43,932 nt of DNA from Betaproteobacteria bacterium RIFCSPLOWO2_02_FULL_63_19 (GTDB lineage: Bacteria > Pseudomonadota > Gammaproteobacteria > Burkholderiales > SG8-39), in NCBI GenBank assembly GCA_001770415.1, contig MEQX01000026.1:2174-46105 (forward strand). The letters run 5' to 3'. The notes under the pieces are model-generated. The model made no database searches. It worked only from the letters and a program-made list of their open reading frames with translations, and was not told the DNA's origin. The translations under genes were made by a program, and so were the position numbers. Numbering within the stretch: the stretch's first letter is position 1; each line of letters starts with the position of its first letter. Positions 34,499 through 43,457 of the stretch are shown one piece after another.

Positions 34499-36199
34499 TC
34501 AGTACTTTTCGTAGGCGGGGACAAGGTTCTTGTACTTTGCGACCAGCTTGCTCCAGTTGGCTGGCAATCGTATCTTTTTTGTGACGAAGTCGGCACCGAC
34601 CATGCCCGACCCGCAAGCCAATCCAAGAAACGCACCCGGCCCGCCTGCAACAAGGATCTTGATCAATGATGGATTCGGAATAATCGCCACCGTATCCATA
34701 GGACCCGGTGCCACCGTTTCCGGCCGATTGACCGTCCAGCCGCCGCCTTGGTGAAAACTCGGGTGCCGGTACGCAGGAACACGTCCGAATTCCGACACGA
34801 ATTTCCGGATCATTGGCTTGGTCCAGCCCTTTTCGGCCAGCGTCCTGGCATGGTGCGGTGTCATGATCAGACAGCACAACCCGCCCCTTCCCGGCTGCAG
34901 GTTATAAATGAAGGTGTTGAGGATCCCCCTGTCGTCTGAACCGTACTGCCATATTTGCGAGTAGCAATTCGGAAAGAACAGCGTGACCGCGCTCTCGTCA
35001 CGGCCGAGGCCGTCTTCGACATGGAGCGGTTCCCAGGGACTTTGTTCTTCATTTTCCCCGATGACGCTCGAGTACCTGCCGGGATTGCCGTAAACGCCCA
35101 TGTCCTCGACAGCCTTGCGGGCGCCGCCGACGTTCTTGATGATTAGCCCCATCGCTCGGCCGATCGTGGCGTTGGCGATGTCTCCGGGGCTCATGGCCCC
35201 GGAACTGCAGTTCACCCGCGCATCGTTGCGGATCGCGCCATTGATGATCCAGAACGGCGTCCAGGAGCCCGTGCTCGTGCCGTAGGACCCCAGTTGCGCG
35301 AGCTGTTCGGTCAGGGCTTCGACGCCCGCGATCAGAATCGGCATGTAAGTCGGCAAAGCGCCGGCCATGACCGCGTTGACGGCGATCTTCTCGACCGTCG
35401 CCTTCCCGTATCGGGGTTCGATCTTCCCAACGACATGGTCTGCGGTCAGGTCGGTACCGGTCAGCATTTCCCTTACCGCCTCTTCCGTCGGCGGCATCAG
35501 CGGCATTCCGTCTCCCCAGCCCCTCTTGTAGAAGAACCGGTTGACTTCGCCCAGATCCCCTTTGAAGACGATTCTCGATGCTTGCTCCGCTTCCTTCCTT
35601 TTCGGCGACGCTTCCTCGGCAGTCAGTGGGTTGACCAGTGCTTCGAGAATCTGATCCATGACCCCGCCGATGCCGGTTTCTGCATGCTCTTTGATACTGC
35701 ATTCACAGGGAACGGTTTCCGGCACGATGCGCACGACCGGCATTCCCTTGTTCGACGCGGCAGACCGCCCGTCCGTTACAAAGCCCTCGTTTGCCAGTAC
35801 TACGGCGGGCCGATGCAAGTCCTCGACGGATATTGCATCGTGCACGAGGAACTTCGTGCACGATCCTCAGTCGGCTACCGAAAGCACGACCGCATCGACG
35901 CTCTTCACCCATGCTTCGAACCGGGCCTTGCCCTCGGTGAGTGCTTCCGGAGTGTTGATTCTCGTCGACGTGTACCAGGTCGTCTCGACCGAGGGCATCT
36001 GCTCCTTCAGCCGGGTCTCGACCGCCGTCAGCGTGAGCTCGGCGGCGCGCTTGCGGTTCGAAAACAGGCCGATCTTCTTGCCCGCAAGATCCGCCGTGCG
36101 CGGCGTAATGCCCCGCAACGGCACCGGATCGACATTGGCCCAGGGACTCAGAACCTCGTAGCTAGCCGCTCCCCGACTGCCTTCCACACCAGCGTTCAT
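34499..36199 (-). CDS. UGSC-family selenoprotein (Sec at residue 111)
   Basis: The gene reads through one in-frame TGA (35867-35869). Upstream, residues 1-110 end SVDAVVLSVAD. After the TGA, GSCTKFLVHDAISVEDL continues in the same frame to 34499, giving 566 residues with a U-G-S-C-T motif. This is the signature of the UGSC (seleno)protein family, where Sec and Cys form a redox pair. Residues ~20-130 form a small alpha/beta domain. Cysteines 165 and 167 (PCECS) follow. Residues ~185-566 are a large conserved domain of unknown function (RGWGDGMPLMPPTEEAV, then KATVEKIAVNAVMAGALP) with further cysteines. A GAGGAGG ribosome site precedes ATG 36199. selA, selB and tRNA-Sec are adjacent, which supports Sec insertion. 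A conventional reading would wrongly split this into two genes. Enzymatic role unknown; a reductase or redox enzyme is likely. Confidence 0.9.
35837..35869 (-). promoter_or_regulatory. UGA(Sec) codon and putative bacterial SECIS hairpin
   Basis: Immediately after the UGA (35867-35869), the mRNA can form a perfect 11-base stem: ATCGTGCACGA (35864-35854) with TCGTGCACGAT (35847-35837), around the loop AGTTCC. Bacterial SECIS elements lie within the coding sequence just downstream of the UGA, and a G near the start of the apical loop is typical; here it is the second loop base. The hairpin is closer to the UGA than in E. coli fdhF, so exact recognition by SelB remains inferred. Confidence 0.75.
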
Positions 36200-36374
36200 G
36201 TCGCCTCCTCGTCAGAAACAGTTGAACGAAATCGCGGCTCAATGTTTAATGCAAAAGTCCGACCCCGTCAAGAAAACGCCTCACGAACGTCAACCATGTC
36301 CGGGTCGCCGCGCACCCGGCCTCGAACGGCGAAGGCGATTCGTACGGAATGTCTGCGGCAAGAAAGGATTCTCG

Positions 36375-37298
36375 GTGGATTACGACGCGATCATCGTTGG
36401 GGGGGGGCCTGCAGGTCTTGCGGCAGGCATCCATTTATCGCGGGCAAGGAACCGCGTGCTCTTGCTCGACAGGGAGTCGTTCGGCGGGCAGATTATGAAC
36501 GTTGAATGGGTCGAGGACGCCCCGGGCTCCGAGGTGCCGGTGGCGGGCGCCATGTTTGCTTCGCGAATGGTGGACGAAGCCGAGAAATGCGGCGTGCAGA
36601 TGGAACTGGGAGAGGTGGTCGAAATCGAGTCCTATTCGGAGTGCAAGTCGGTGCGGTGCGCCGATGGAAGGGGCTACACCTCGGCGGTGGTGATCGTTGC
36701 CGGAGGGCTGAACCCTCGCAAGCTCGGCGTTCCCGGAGAAGACCACTTTCTCCACAAGGGCGTCATTCACTGCGCGCTGTGCGACGCCGGCCTGTACGCC
36801 GGGCAGGCAGTGGCCGTCTGCGGCGGTGGATATGCGGGGCTCACCGAGGCCCTTTACCTGGCGAAGCACGCGTCGAAAGTCTATCTCCTCGAAGCACAAC
36901 CGCGACTTTCGGCGCCGGTGCCCTTGCAGGAACGCGCCGTCGCCAACCCACGCCTCGAAATCCGATGCGAAGCGACGGTGCTCGAAATTGCGGGCGATAA
37001 ATTCGTGACCGGTGTGCGGATACGGAACGCCGCAAGCGGACAAAGCGAACTGCTTGCCGTTTCCGGCGTGCTTGCTCGCGTCGGTTTTGAACCTGCAACC
37101 GGTTATCTGGAAGGTGTTCTCTCGCTCGATGACCGCGGAGCCGTCATCGCAAGCGAACAGATGGAAACCGACGTGCCCGGCATCGTGGTGGCCGGCGACA
37201 CCCGAAGCGGCTCGCCACGGACGGTTGCCGCTGCGGTGAGCGATGGAACAACCGCGGCGAAATGTGCCCGGCGTTTGTTGCAGACCGTGCAAAGCTGA
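36375..37298 (+). CDS. Thioredoxin-reductase-like FAD/NAD(P)H disulfide oxidoreductase
   Basis: A 307-residue flavoprotein of low-molecular-weight thioredoxin reductase type. The FAD motif is YDAIIVGGGPAGLAAGIHLS at residues 3-22. The redox pair is C133/C136 in HCALCDAGLYAG, at nearly the same position as C136/C139 of E. coli TrxB. The NADPH fold motif AVAVCGGGYAGLTEALYLA follows. The C-terminal FAD motif appears as VPGIVVAGDTRSGSPRTV. GTG 36375 is used because AAGGA precedes it by six bases. It is divergent from the UGSC selenoprotein, 175 bases away, and upstream of selB, so it is a good candidate for the reductase that recycles the Sec-Cys pair (inference). It might instead be a general TrxB paralogue. 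Confidence 0.88.
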   Translation: MDYDAIIVGGGPAGLAAGIHLSRARNRVLLLDRESFGGQIMNVEWVEDAPGSEVPVAGAMFASRMVDEAEKCGVQMELGEVVEIESYSECKSVRCADGRGYTSAVVIVAGGLNPRKLGVPGEDHFLHKGVIHCALCDAGLYAGQAVAVCGGGYAGLTEALYLAKHASKVYLLEAQPRLSAPVPLQERAVANPRLEIRCEATVLEIAGDKFVTGVRIRNAASGQSELLAVSGVLARVGFEPATGYLEGVLSLDDRGAVIASEQMETDVPGIVVAGDTRSGSPRTVAAAVSDGTTAAKCARRLLQTVQS

Positions 37299-37434
37299 GC
37301 GTGACCCGCCCTTGGTCGATAGATCCGGAACGTCGCTCGCTTGCGCGTAGCGTCTGTCTCCGGAACACTTCCGGTCTCTGTTCCGAGCCATCTCGGGTCC
37401 GGCGAAGCGTTCCCGCTTCGGGGACGGCACGCGA

Positions 37435-39411
37435 ATGATCGTCGCGACAGCAGGTCACATCGACCACGGCAAGACCTTGCTCGTAAAGAAACTGACGGGC
37501 GTCGATACCGACCACCTGCCGGAAGAAAAGACGCGCGGCATTTCGATCGACCTCGGTTTCGCGTACCTGCCGCTGCCCGGCGGCGGGCTGATCGGTTTCG
37601 TGGACGTGCCCGGCCACGAGCGCTTCATCCGCAACATGCTGGCGGGCGTGTGCGGCATCGATTTCGCACTGCTCGTTGCCGCGGCCGACGACGGGGTGAT
37701 GCCGCAGACGGTCGAACACCTGCAAATACTCGATCTGCTCGGCATCCGTCAGGGCATCGCGGTCATCACCAAAACCGACCGGGTCGCACCGGCGCGCGTG
37801 AGCGAGGTCGAGGCGCAGGTGCAGGCGCTGCTCGCCGAAACGGCTCTTGCGGGAATTCCGTCGCTGCCGATCTCCTCGGTCACCGGCGCCGGCATCGATT
37901 CCCTGCGCGAGGCCCTGGTTGCGGCGGCTGCGGATCACACCACGCGCCGCACCGACGGCCAGCATTTCCGGCTCGCCATCGACCGGGCGTTTAGCGTTGC
38001 CGGAAGCGGCACGGTCGTGACCGGTACCGTGTTCAATGGCAAAGCAAGCCCCGGCGATCGGCTCGTCCTATCGCCCCTCGGCACGAAGGTGAGGGTGCGC
38101 GGCGTCCAGGTCCGCGGCGAAGTCGTCGAACACGCACGGGCCGGGGAGCGGTGTGCGCTGAATCTTTCTGGCGTCGATGCCGAAGCGGTTGCGCGCGGCG
38201 ACTGGGTCCTGAACGAAGCGATCCACTCGCCCAGTCAACGCTTGGACGTGCGCTTCACGCTGCTCGCCGGCGAACGCGAATCCTTGAAGCACTGGACGCC
38301 GGTGCACCTGCACCTGGCGACCGCCGATGTCATGGCGCGCGTGGCCTTCCGCGACAAAGGAGTGATCGTCCCCGGGGGATCGGGCCATGCGCAGCTCGTG
38401 ACTGAACAGCCGATTGGCGCGCTCAACGGCGACCGGTTCATCCTGCGCGACCGGTCCGCTACACGCACACTGGGCGGCGGTCTGGTGATCGATCCTCTTG
38501 CGCGCGCTGCGCGGCGCGGAGACCCCGCGCGGCTGGCGGCCGGTTCCGCCCTCGAACGGGCTACACCGGAGGAGGCTTTCCGGGAACTGCTGAAGATTCC
38601 GGACAGAGCGGTCGATCTGTCCCACTTCGAGGCGGTATTCAATTTCACCCCGGAACGGGCGGCGTCGCTGTACCGATCGGCTGACGCAGCCCTGCTCGGC
38701 CGAGCACAGCGCGTCGGCATCGCACGCGCACACGCCGAAGCGCTTCGCGAGCGCGCGCTTGCGCGGCTCGCCGAGTTCCATCGCGCCCGACCGCAGGCGC
38801 CGGGGATCCAGCTCGATGCGCTGCACGCGCAACTGTGTCCCTGGCTCGCAGCCGATGCGTTTCTCGATCTGCTGCGGGATCTGACGGACGCGCGAAGGCT
38901 GGAAATCAGCGGCGGGACCGCACGGCTCCCCGGACATGATACGACCGACAATCCTGCGGACGCTCGGATGTCGCAAGCGGTGATGCCGGCGCTGCTCCAG
39001 GGTGGTTTCTCTCCACCGATGGTTGCCGAACTGGCGGTCCGCCTCGGGCTGAAGGAAGCCGTTATCAGGGACTTCCTGCACCGCATGACGAAGGCGGGCC
39101 AGGTGATGCGCGTCGCCGAGGACCGCTTCTATCCGAAGGCGACCCTCGCAACGCTGGCGGCGAACGCCGCACTCCTCGCCCGTCACAGTTCGCGGGGACT
39201 TTTCACGGCGGCACAGTATCGCGACGCCGTTGGCATCGGCAGGACGCTGGCGATCAAGATCCTCGAGTTCTTCGATGCGCTGGGAATCACCCAGCGCATC
39301 GGCGACACGCGCAGAATGCACCGGAACTTCGTGCCGATACTCGGGGCCGCGAAGCCCTCAATCGCGCCGCCCGCCAAGAAGCCGGGACCTCAGGCGCCAA
39401 TTGTGCGATGA
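37435..39411 (+). CDS. selB: Selenocysteine-specific elongation factor SelB
   Basis: A 658-residue GTPase that carries Sec-tRNA(Sec) to UGA codons marked by a SECIS hairpin. G-motifs are clear: G1 GHIDHGKT (residues 7-14), switch I region [17 protein letters not shown]3 [13 protein letters not shown] and G4 TKTD. EF-Tu-like domains 2 and 3 follow ([20 protein letters not shown]). The C-terminal third has winged-helix modules that bind SECIS RNA ([20 protein letters not shown], then [20 protein letters not shown]). It is slightly longer than E. coli SelB (614). It lies 136 bases after the TrxR-like gene, same strand, with the selA-tRNA group on the other side. Confidence 0.95.
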   Translation: MIVATAGHIDHGKTLLVKKLTGVDTDHLPEEKTRGISIDLGFAYLPLPGGGLIGFVDVPGHERFIRNMLAGVCGIDFALLVAAADDGVMPQTVEHLQILDLLGIRQGIAVITKTDRVAPARVSEVEAQVQALLAETALAGIPSLPISSVTGAGIDSLREALVAAAADHTTRRTDGQHFRLAIDRAFSVAGSGTVVTGTVFNGKASPGDRLVLSPLGTKVRVRGVQVRGEVVEHARAGERCALNLSGVDAEAVARGDWVLNEAIHSPSQRLDVRFTLLAGERESLKHWTPVHLHLATADVMARVAFRDKGVIVPGGSGHAQLVTEQPIGALNGDRFILRDRSATRTLGGGLVIDPLARAARRGDPARLAAGSALERATPEEAFRELLKIPDRAVDLSHFEAVFNFTPERAASLYRSADAALLGRAQRVGIARAHAEALRERALARLAEFHRARPQAPGIQLDALHAQLCPWLAADAFLDLLRDLTDARRLEISGGTARLPGHDTTDNPADARMSQAVMPALLQGGFSPPMVAELAVRLGLKEAVIRDFLHRMTKAGQVMRVAEDRFYPKATLATLAANAALLARHSSRGLFTAAQYRDAVGIGRTLAIKILEFFDALGITQRIGDTRRMHRNFVPILGAAKPSIAPPAKKPGPQAPIVR

Positions 39412-39575
39412 CGAACCTTCGCATCGGGAATTAGGGCCTGTCCGCCACCCCGCGAAACCATCTGCGGCGCACCTGTATCGACGCAATCTGTTCACCTTTT
39501 GATTCGAGTCAACACAGGCTGTCGCGCGCTCGAACAGCATTACGGTTACCGAGTTCGTATCGGAGGTGTGCAAAG

Positions 39576-39758
39576 ATGAATGCATCAGACATTTCAACGC
39601 TTGCGCGTCACCTTTTTGAATCGCAAGGCACCAAGGCAATCGCGGTAGCGGCTCAGAAGGCCGTGTCTTTTGAGGCCGCCGGCGACGCGGAGCAGTCGGA
39701 GACCTGGCGACGGGTCGAAGCCGTGCTGTTGGAGATGCGCGGCCCGCGAGAAAGCTAG
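39576..39758 (+). CDS. Small conserved protein of about 60 residues
   Basis: Encodes 60 residues (MNASDISTLARHLFESQGTK, then a helix AIAVAAQKAVSFEAAGDAEQ, then SETWRRVEAVLLEMRGPRES). It is helical, soluble and charged. I recall similar uncharacterised proteins in proteobacteria but know no function. A GGAGG sequence lies 9 bases before the ATG, and the composition is amphipathic, so it is likely real. It follows selB by 164 bases and precedes a reversed amidohydrolase gene. Confidence 0.65.
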   Translation: MNASDISTLARHLFESQGTKAIAVAAQKAVSFEAAGDAEQSETWRRVEAVLLEMRGPRES

Positions 39759-39824
39759 GCCGGCATCGGCCACGAATCGGCGGACTTGCGCACGGCCACT
39801 CGGGTCTGCGCAATCCGCATGCGA

Positions 39825-40904
39825 TCACGCCGGTCCGGGCCGCAGCCGGTAGATTCGCAACGCATTGTCGCGCCCGATCCTGCGCGCTGCCCCGGGCGGA
39901 AGCAGCGACAGAAAATGAATTGTCGCGCGAAGCTTTGGCGTATTGCGTTCGGCAAATCGCACCCCCGGGCCGCCGCCGCGCATGGTAGGCGAGACCATGA
40001 AGGAATCCGTCCCGATGACGAAGCGGTCGACGTGACGCCTTAGCAGTTCTCTCCAGTCCGGATCGAGCCCTTCGTTCGAGAGCGCCTTGTTCATCATGGG
40101 GGCCGGCGGCCCCACGATGCGCAGGCTGACAAACAGGTTGGGATTCGCATCCATGAGCCGGCCGATGGCGGCCGGGCTCATGGCCCCGAGCGGGTCCGAG
40201 CCGCCATGCGCCCAGATGATCCGCGCCTTCCGATTGTACGCCAGCAGCCGCGCGAGCGCCGCCATCGTATCTGCCAGCTTCGGCGGGTTTGGCGGCACCG
40301 CGAAACGGGCCGGTGTCGGCATCTCACCGGCCACGGCATCCATGTGCAAGTCGATCGGCACGTCGCGCTTTGCAGCCACGTCGGCAAGCACCCGAAACAG
40401 CGGGTGGTCCGCAGGAACGAATTCGTAGGGATGCCTGGCGGTGGCGGACATGTGCAGCGAGGCCATCTCGCCGAAGCCGACCGCCCCATCGTCGATAAGC
40501 TTTTCCGCCGCTGCGGCGAATTGGCGCTTTACTGCGTCGCTGACGGTGGAGGCGTCTGCATGGCGGTGGATGAACGAGTTCAGCGTCCCGCCACCACCCA
40601 AATAGGCGAAGCGACCGCGATATCGCTGCAACGCTGCCGCGAAGGCCGGCGCGTCGTACCTCATCTGCTCGTCGATCTGCGGTGGCGGCAGCACGATCGC
40701 CGTCGCGATGCCAAAGCGATCCATCGCTTCGATGGCCGATGCGATCGCACCGGCGAAGTCGCCTCGGGGCCCGCGCTCGCCGATAAGGTGCAGGTGCACA
40801 TCGATCCATCGCGGAGGAATACGCGCTGCAGGCTGCGCGTAGGTGCCTGGGGCGGATGCCATGCTCGCCGCCAGCACCACAGCGATGAATTGCTTCAACG
40901 TCAT
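39825..40904 (-). CDS. Exported amidohydrolase-2 family protein
   Basis: A 359-residue TIM-barrel metal hydrolase with a signal peptide (MTLKQFIAVVLAASMASAPG, cleavage near TYA|QP). Metal-site motifs are WIDVHLHLIGE (HxH), IDLHMDAVAG (His), IIWAHGGSDP (His) and FVIGTDSFM (Asp). These match Amidohydro_2/ACMSD-like enzymes that hydrolyse lactones or decarboxylate acids. The start at ATG 40904 is chosen because the signal peptide begins there; an earlier ATG at 40952 would disturb it. Periplasmic or lipid-exposed location is likely. Substrate unknown. It is co-directional with the ArsC-like remnant and the ROK kinase. Confidence 0.87.
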   Translation of the reverse strand: MTLKQFIAVVLAASMASAPGTYAQPAARIPPRWIDVHLHLIGERGPRGDFAGAIASAIEAMDRFGIATAIVLPPPQIDEQMRYDAPAFAAALQRYRGRFAYLGGGGTLNSFIHRHADASTVSDAVKRQFAAAAEKLIDDGAVGFGEMASLHMSATARHPYEFVPADHPLFRVLADVAAKRDVPIDLHMDAVAGEMPTPARFAVPPNPPKLADTMAALARLLAYNRKARIIWAHGGSDPLGAMSPAAIGRLMDANPNLFVSLRIVGPPAPMMNKALSNEGLDPDWRELLRRHVDRFVIGTDSFMVSPTMRGGGPGVRFAERNTPKLRATIHFLSLLPPGAARRIGRDNALRIYRLRPGPA

Positions 40905-40971
40905 ACCGCGCGCGACTGGGTGCAATCGAGTCAATCCCGTTCTTACGAGCAATCCGATGCAGGTCTGCCGG

Positions 40972-41121
40972 TTACTTCATCCGGCGTGCGAATTCGTCCG
41001 GATCGAAGCCGACCAGCAGCTTGTAATCATGAAACTCGTACGCGACGCCGTTCGCATCGAGCCAGGCGAAAGCCTTCTTCATTGTGCTGCAGTTCTTGAT
41101 CCCGTACACCTTGACTTTCAT
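40972..41121 (-). pseudogene. ArsC/Spx-like gene with internal deletion
   Basis: Only 49 residues remain: an N terminus [20 protein letters not shown], then [14 protein letters not shown], joined in frame to the family C terminus [15 protein letters not shown]. Intact ArsC/YffB-like proteins are about 115 residues, so about 65 from the middle, including the substrate-binding arginine region, are gone. The active-site cysteine (NCSTMKK) remains. The ATG overlaps the stop of the ROK kinase gene (ATGA) and has an AAGGGG ribosome site, so it may still be translated. Function as a reductase is unlikely. Confidence 0.7.
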
Positions 41122-42044
41122 GTTTTCCCCTTGTCCGCAGTCCCCGTTGTCTCCGATAGCCATGCGGCCCCGCGAACGCCGCTCGAATCGCCGTGGCGGT
41201 GGCGAGAGAGCCGGGTCTCGACGCGGTCGGAGAAAACGTATTTCCCCCATAACCGCGGCACCCGCTCGTAGAGCGAATCGATGTTGGACATCCCGCCCCC
41301 GAGCACGATGACCTCCGGGTCCAGGATGTTGATGACGCCGGCCAGCGCGCGTGCGAGCCGCTCCTCGTAGCGCACGAGCGTCGCTCGGCATCCGGTGTCG
41401 CCGTCCCTGGCGCCGGCGACGATGTCGTGCGTCGTTTGTTGCAGCCGGGTCACCGCGTGATGGTCGCGCTCCATCCCCGGTCCGGACAGGTAGGTCTCGA
41501 TACAGCCCGTGCGCCCGCAATAGCAGGGCGGTCGATCGGCCTGGCCGGGCCCGGGCAAAGGATTATGGCCCCATTCGCCTGCGATCGCGTTGGCCCCCGT
41601 CAGCACGCGGCCATTCACCACGATGCCACCGCCAACGCCGGTCCCGAGGATCACCCCGAAGACGGTCTGTGCGCCCTGCCCCGCGCCGTCGATTGCTTCG
41701 GAGAGGGCGAAACAGTTGGCGTCATTTTCGAGCCTGACCTCGCGCCCGAGCAGGCGCTCGAGGTCCTCGTTCAGGGGCTTGCCGATCAGCCAAGTCGAAT
41801 TGGCGTTCTTGATGAGCCCGCTCGCTGCAGAAACGGCGCCGGGAATTCCAACACCGACGCGCGCCCGGGTGCCGATCCTGCCCTCGGCCTCCTCGACCAA
41901 AGCGCGAATCGCGCCGACAGTAGCGCCGTAGTCGTTCCGTGGGGTCGCGATACGCTTCCGAAACAATTCCAGCCCGCCCGCGTCCAGCGCCAGGATTTCG
42001 ATCTTTGTGCCGCCGAGGTCAATTCCGATGCGGGGCGCCGTCAT
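41118..42044 (-). CDS. ROK family sugar kinase (N-acetylglucosamine/fructokinase-like)
   Basis: A 308-residue ROK kinase. The N-terminal phosphate loop is [14 protein letters not shown]. The catalytic aspartate lies in [14 protein letters not shown]. The ROK signature [17 protein letters not shown] and the zinc-binding cluster [17 protein letters not shown] with the His in GEWGHNPLP are complete. It phosphorylates a hexose such as N-acetylglucosamine, fructose or glucose with ATP; which one cannot be stated. Its TGA overlaps the ATG of the ArsC-like remnant. No transporter or sugar operon surrounds it, so a housekeeping recycling role is plausible. Confidence 0.92.
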   Translation of the reverse strand: MTAPRIGIDLGGTKIEILALDAGGLELFRKRIATPRNDYGATVGAIRALVEEAEGRIGTRARVGVGIPGAVSAASGLIKNANSTWLIGKPLNEDLERLLGREVRLENDANCFALSEAIDGAGQGAQTVFGVILGTGVGGGIVVNGRVLTGANAIAGEWGHNPLPGPGQADRPPCYCGRTGCIETYLSGPGMERDHHAVTRLQQTTHDIVAGARDGDTGCRATLVRYEERLARALAGVINILDPEVIVLGGGMSNIDSLYERVPRLWGKYVFSDRVETRLSRHRHGDSSGVRGAAWLSETTGTADKGKT

Positions 42045-42091
42045 GGCGGGCGGCTACGATGGCAATCGCGAGGTTCTCACGCCTTGGCCCG

Positions 42092-43243
42092 CTACAGCGC
42101 TCCGTGCGCCTTCAGCCAGGCCATCTTGCCCGCGTAAAGCTCGTGCTGCTTCCGGTTTGTGCTCGTGTCCAGCGCAGTGGCGAGGTGCGTCTGCGCGAGG
42201 GACGTCTGCCCAAGCCGAAGATACGCGACCGCCAGGCCGAAATGCGCTCCGTGGTAGTACGCATTACGGGCCAGCTCGCGCAAGAAGTAGTCGCGCGCGA
42301 GTGCGAATTCCCTGCGCTTCAGCGCCGCCGTTCCCTGGTCGAAAAAGTGGAACGGGGGTTCGGCCTCGATCGCCCGCAACCGCTCCGCCAGCGCGAGCGA
42401 CTCGCGCCGCCGCCCCTGCCGCTCGAGGACGCCGACAAGGTTTGCTATGGCGGAGACGTTCTCGGATTCCGCCGCCAACACGTGCAGCAGGACGCGCTCG
42501 GCCAGCGCCAGGTTGCCGTGCCGCGCATAGACCACGCCAAGCGTATTGAACGCTTCCAGGTAGCGCGGATCGTGTTCCAGCGCATCGCGCGCCCTCCAGT
42601 AAGCCTCGGCCAGCGCGCCGCGCTGCAGCGCCTCGGCCGCTCGGTTGTTCAGAAACATCGCAACGACGGTGTGCTCTCCGATTTCCTGTGAGCGTTGACG
42701 CCGCAGATCGACGCCCGGCGTGAAGTCCACGATCAAGCCGCCCATCGGCGCCATGGCGCCCGATTCGCTCGCGAGCGGCAATGTGAGAATGATGTTCACA
42801 TGGCCGCTCGAATACAGCGTGTCGCCGCTGCGGGTCCAGACGCGATCGGCGTGCACGCGCTGAAACGAGACCGAAAGACCAAGTTCGCGCGCAAGCGCCG
42901 CGGTCATCACCGTGAGCGAAAGGCAATTGCCCGCGCGAGCGTCAAACGCCTCGGCTGCAGTGCGCGTGTACGTTCCGTCGTATTCCAGCTGCAGCTGTGC
43001 CCTGTCTCTGAGCGCCGCAACCAGTCCGCGCAGCGTGCCCTCTTTGCGCAGCTGCCTTGCGATGTCCGTCGTGAGGTAGCGGCGCATCGCCGCCGTCACC
43101 GCGAAAATATCCTCCTGCACCGGGACGCGCCGCGGCGCGAACGCCGCGTCGTCGAGATACACGGCGGTGCGCACGACCGGCGCCGGCGGCGTTGCGCACG
43201 CCGCGAGAAACAGAACCACGCCGACCAGTATCGCCTGCCGCAT
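42092..43243 (-). CDS. Lipoprotein with transglutaminase-like and TPR domains
   Basis: A 383-residue protein. The lipobox LAACA places the lipid-modified cysteine at residue 16, so it is probably anchored in the outer or inner membrane, facing the periplasm. Residues ~80-200 form a transglutaminase-like cysteine-hydrolase fold: the Cys lies in RAGNCLSLTVM, the His in SSGHVNIIL and the Asp in VDFTPG. Residues ~205-375 contain TPR repeats (AFNTLGVVYARHGNLALAER and similar). GAGGAG lies upstream of ATG 43243. It may take part in peptidoglycan or protein-complex handling; the substrate is unknown. Divergent from the Rieske oxygenase gene. Confidence 0.82.
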   Translation of the reverse strand: MRQAILVGVVLFLAACATPPAPVVRTAVYLDDAAFAPRRVPVQEDIFAVTAAMRRYLTTDIARQLRKEGTLRGLVAALRDRAQLQLEYDGTYTRTAAEAFDARAGNCLSLTVMTAALARELGLSVSFQRVHADRVWTRSGDTLYSSGHVNIILTLPLASESGAMAPMGGLIVDFTPGVDLRRQRSQEIGEHTVVAMFLNNRAAEALQRGALAEAYWRARDALEHDPRYLEAFNTLGVVYARHGNLALAERVLLHVLAAESENVSAIANLVGVLERQGRRRESLALAERLRAIEAEPPFHFFDQGTAALKRREFALARDYFLRELARNAYYHGAHFGLAVAYLRLGQTSLAQTHLATALDTSTNRKQHELYAGKMAWLKAHGAL

Positions 43244-43457
43244 CGCGCGTCGCTCCTCGCTTGCGTCCCCGGGGTGCCCGGGTTTCTGTTCATACTAGAT
43301 CAGCACCGTTGATCGAGCAAGGCAATGCCGCGGGGCTTAAAATCAGCTCGGGGCACGAACGCCCGACGGCGCGGGAAATTATTGAGTAGACTCGGCAGGC
43401 GGTGCGTTGCATCGGCGCAGATCGCGACACTCACGACACGTTGATGGAGGCGGAACA

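Noticed and set aside
35846-35869. Two separate genes with a stop between them at the UGA
   Set aside because: The two parts are in phase, the UGSC motif spans the junction, a hairpin follows the TGA and the Sec machinery is adjacent; a shared gene fits better.
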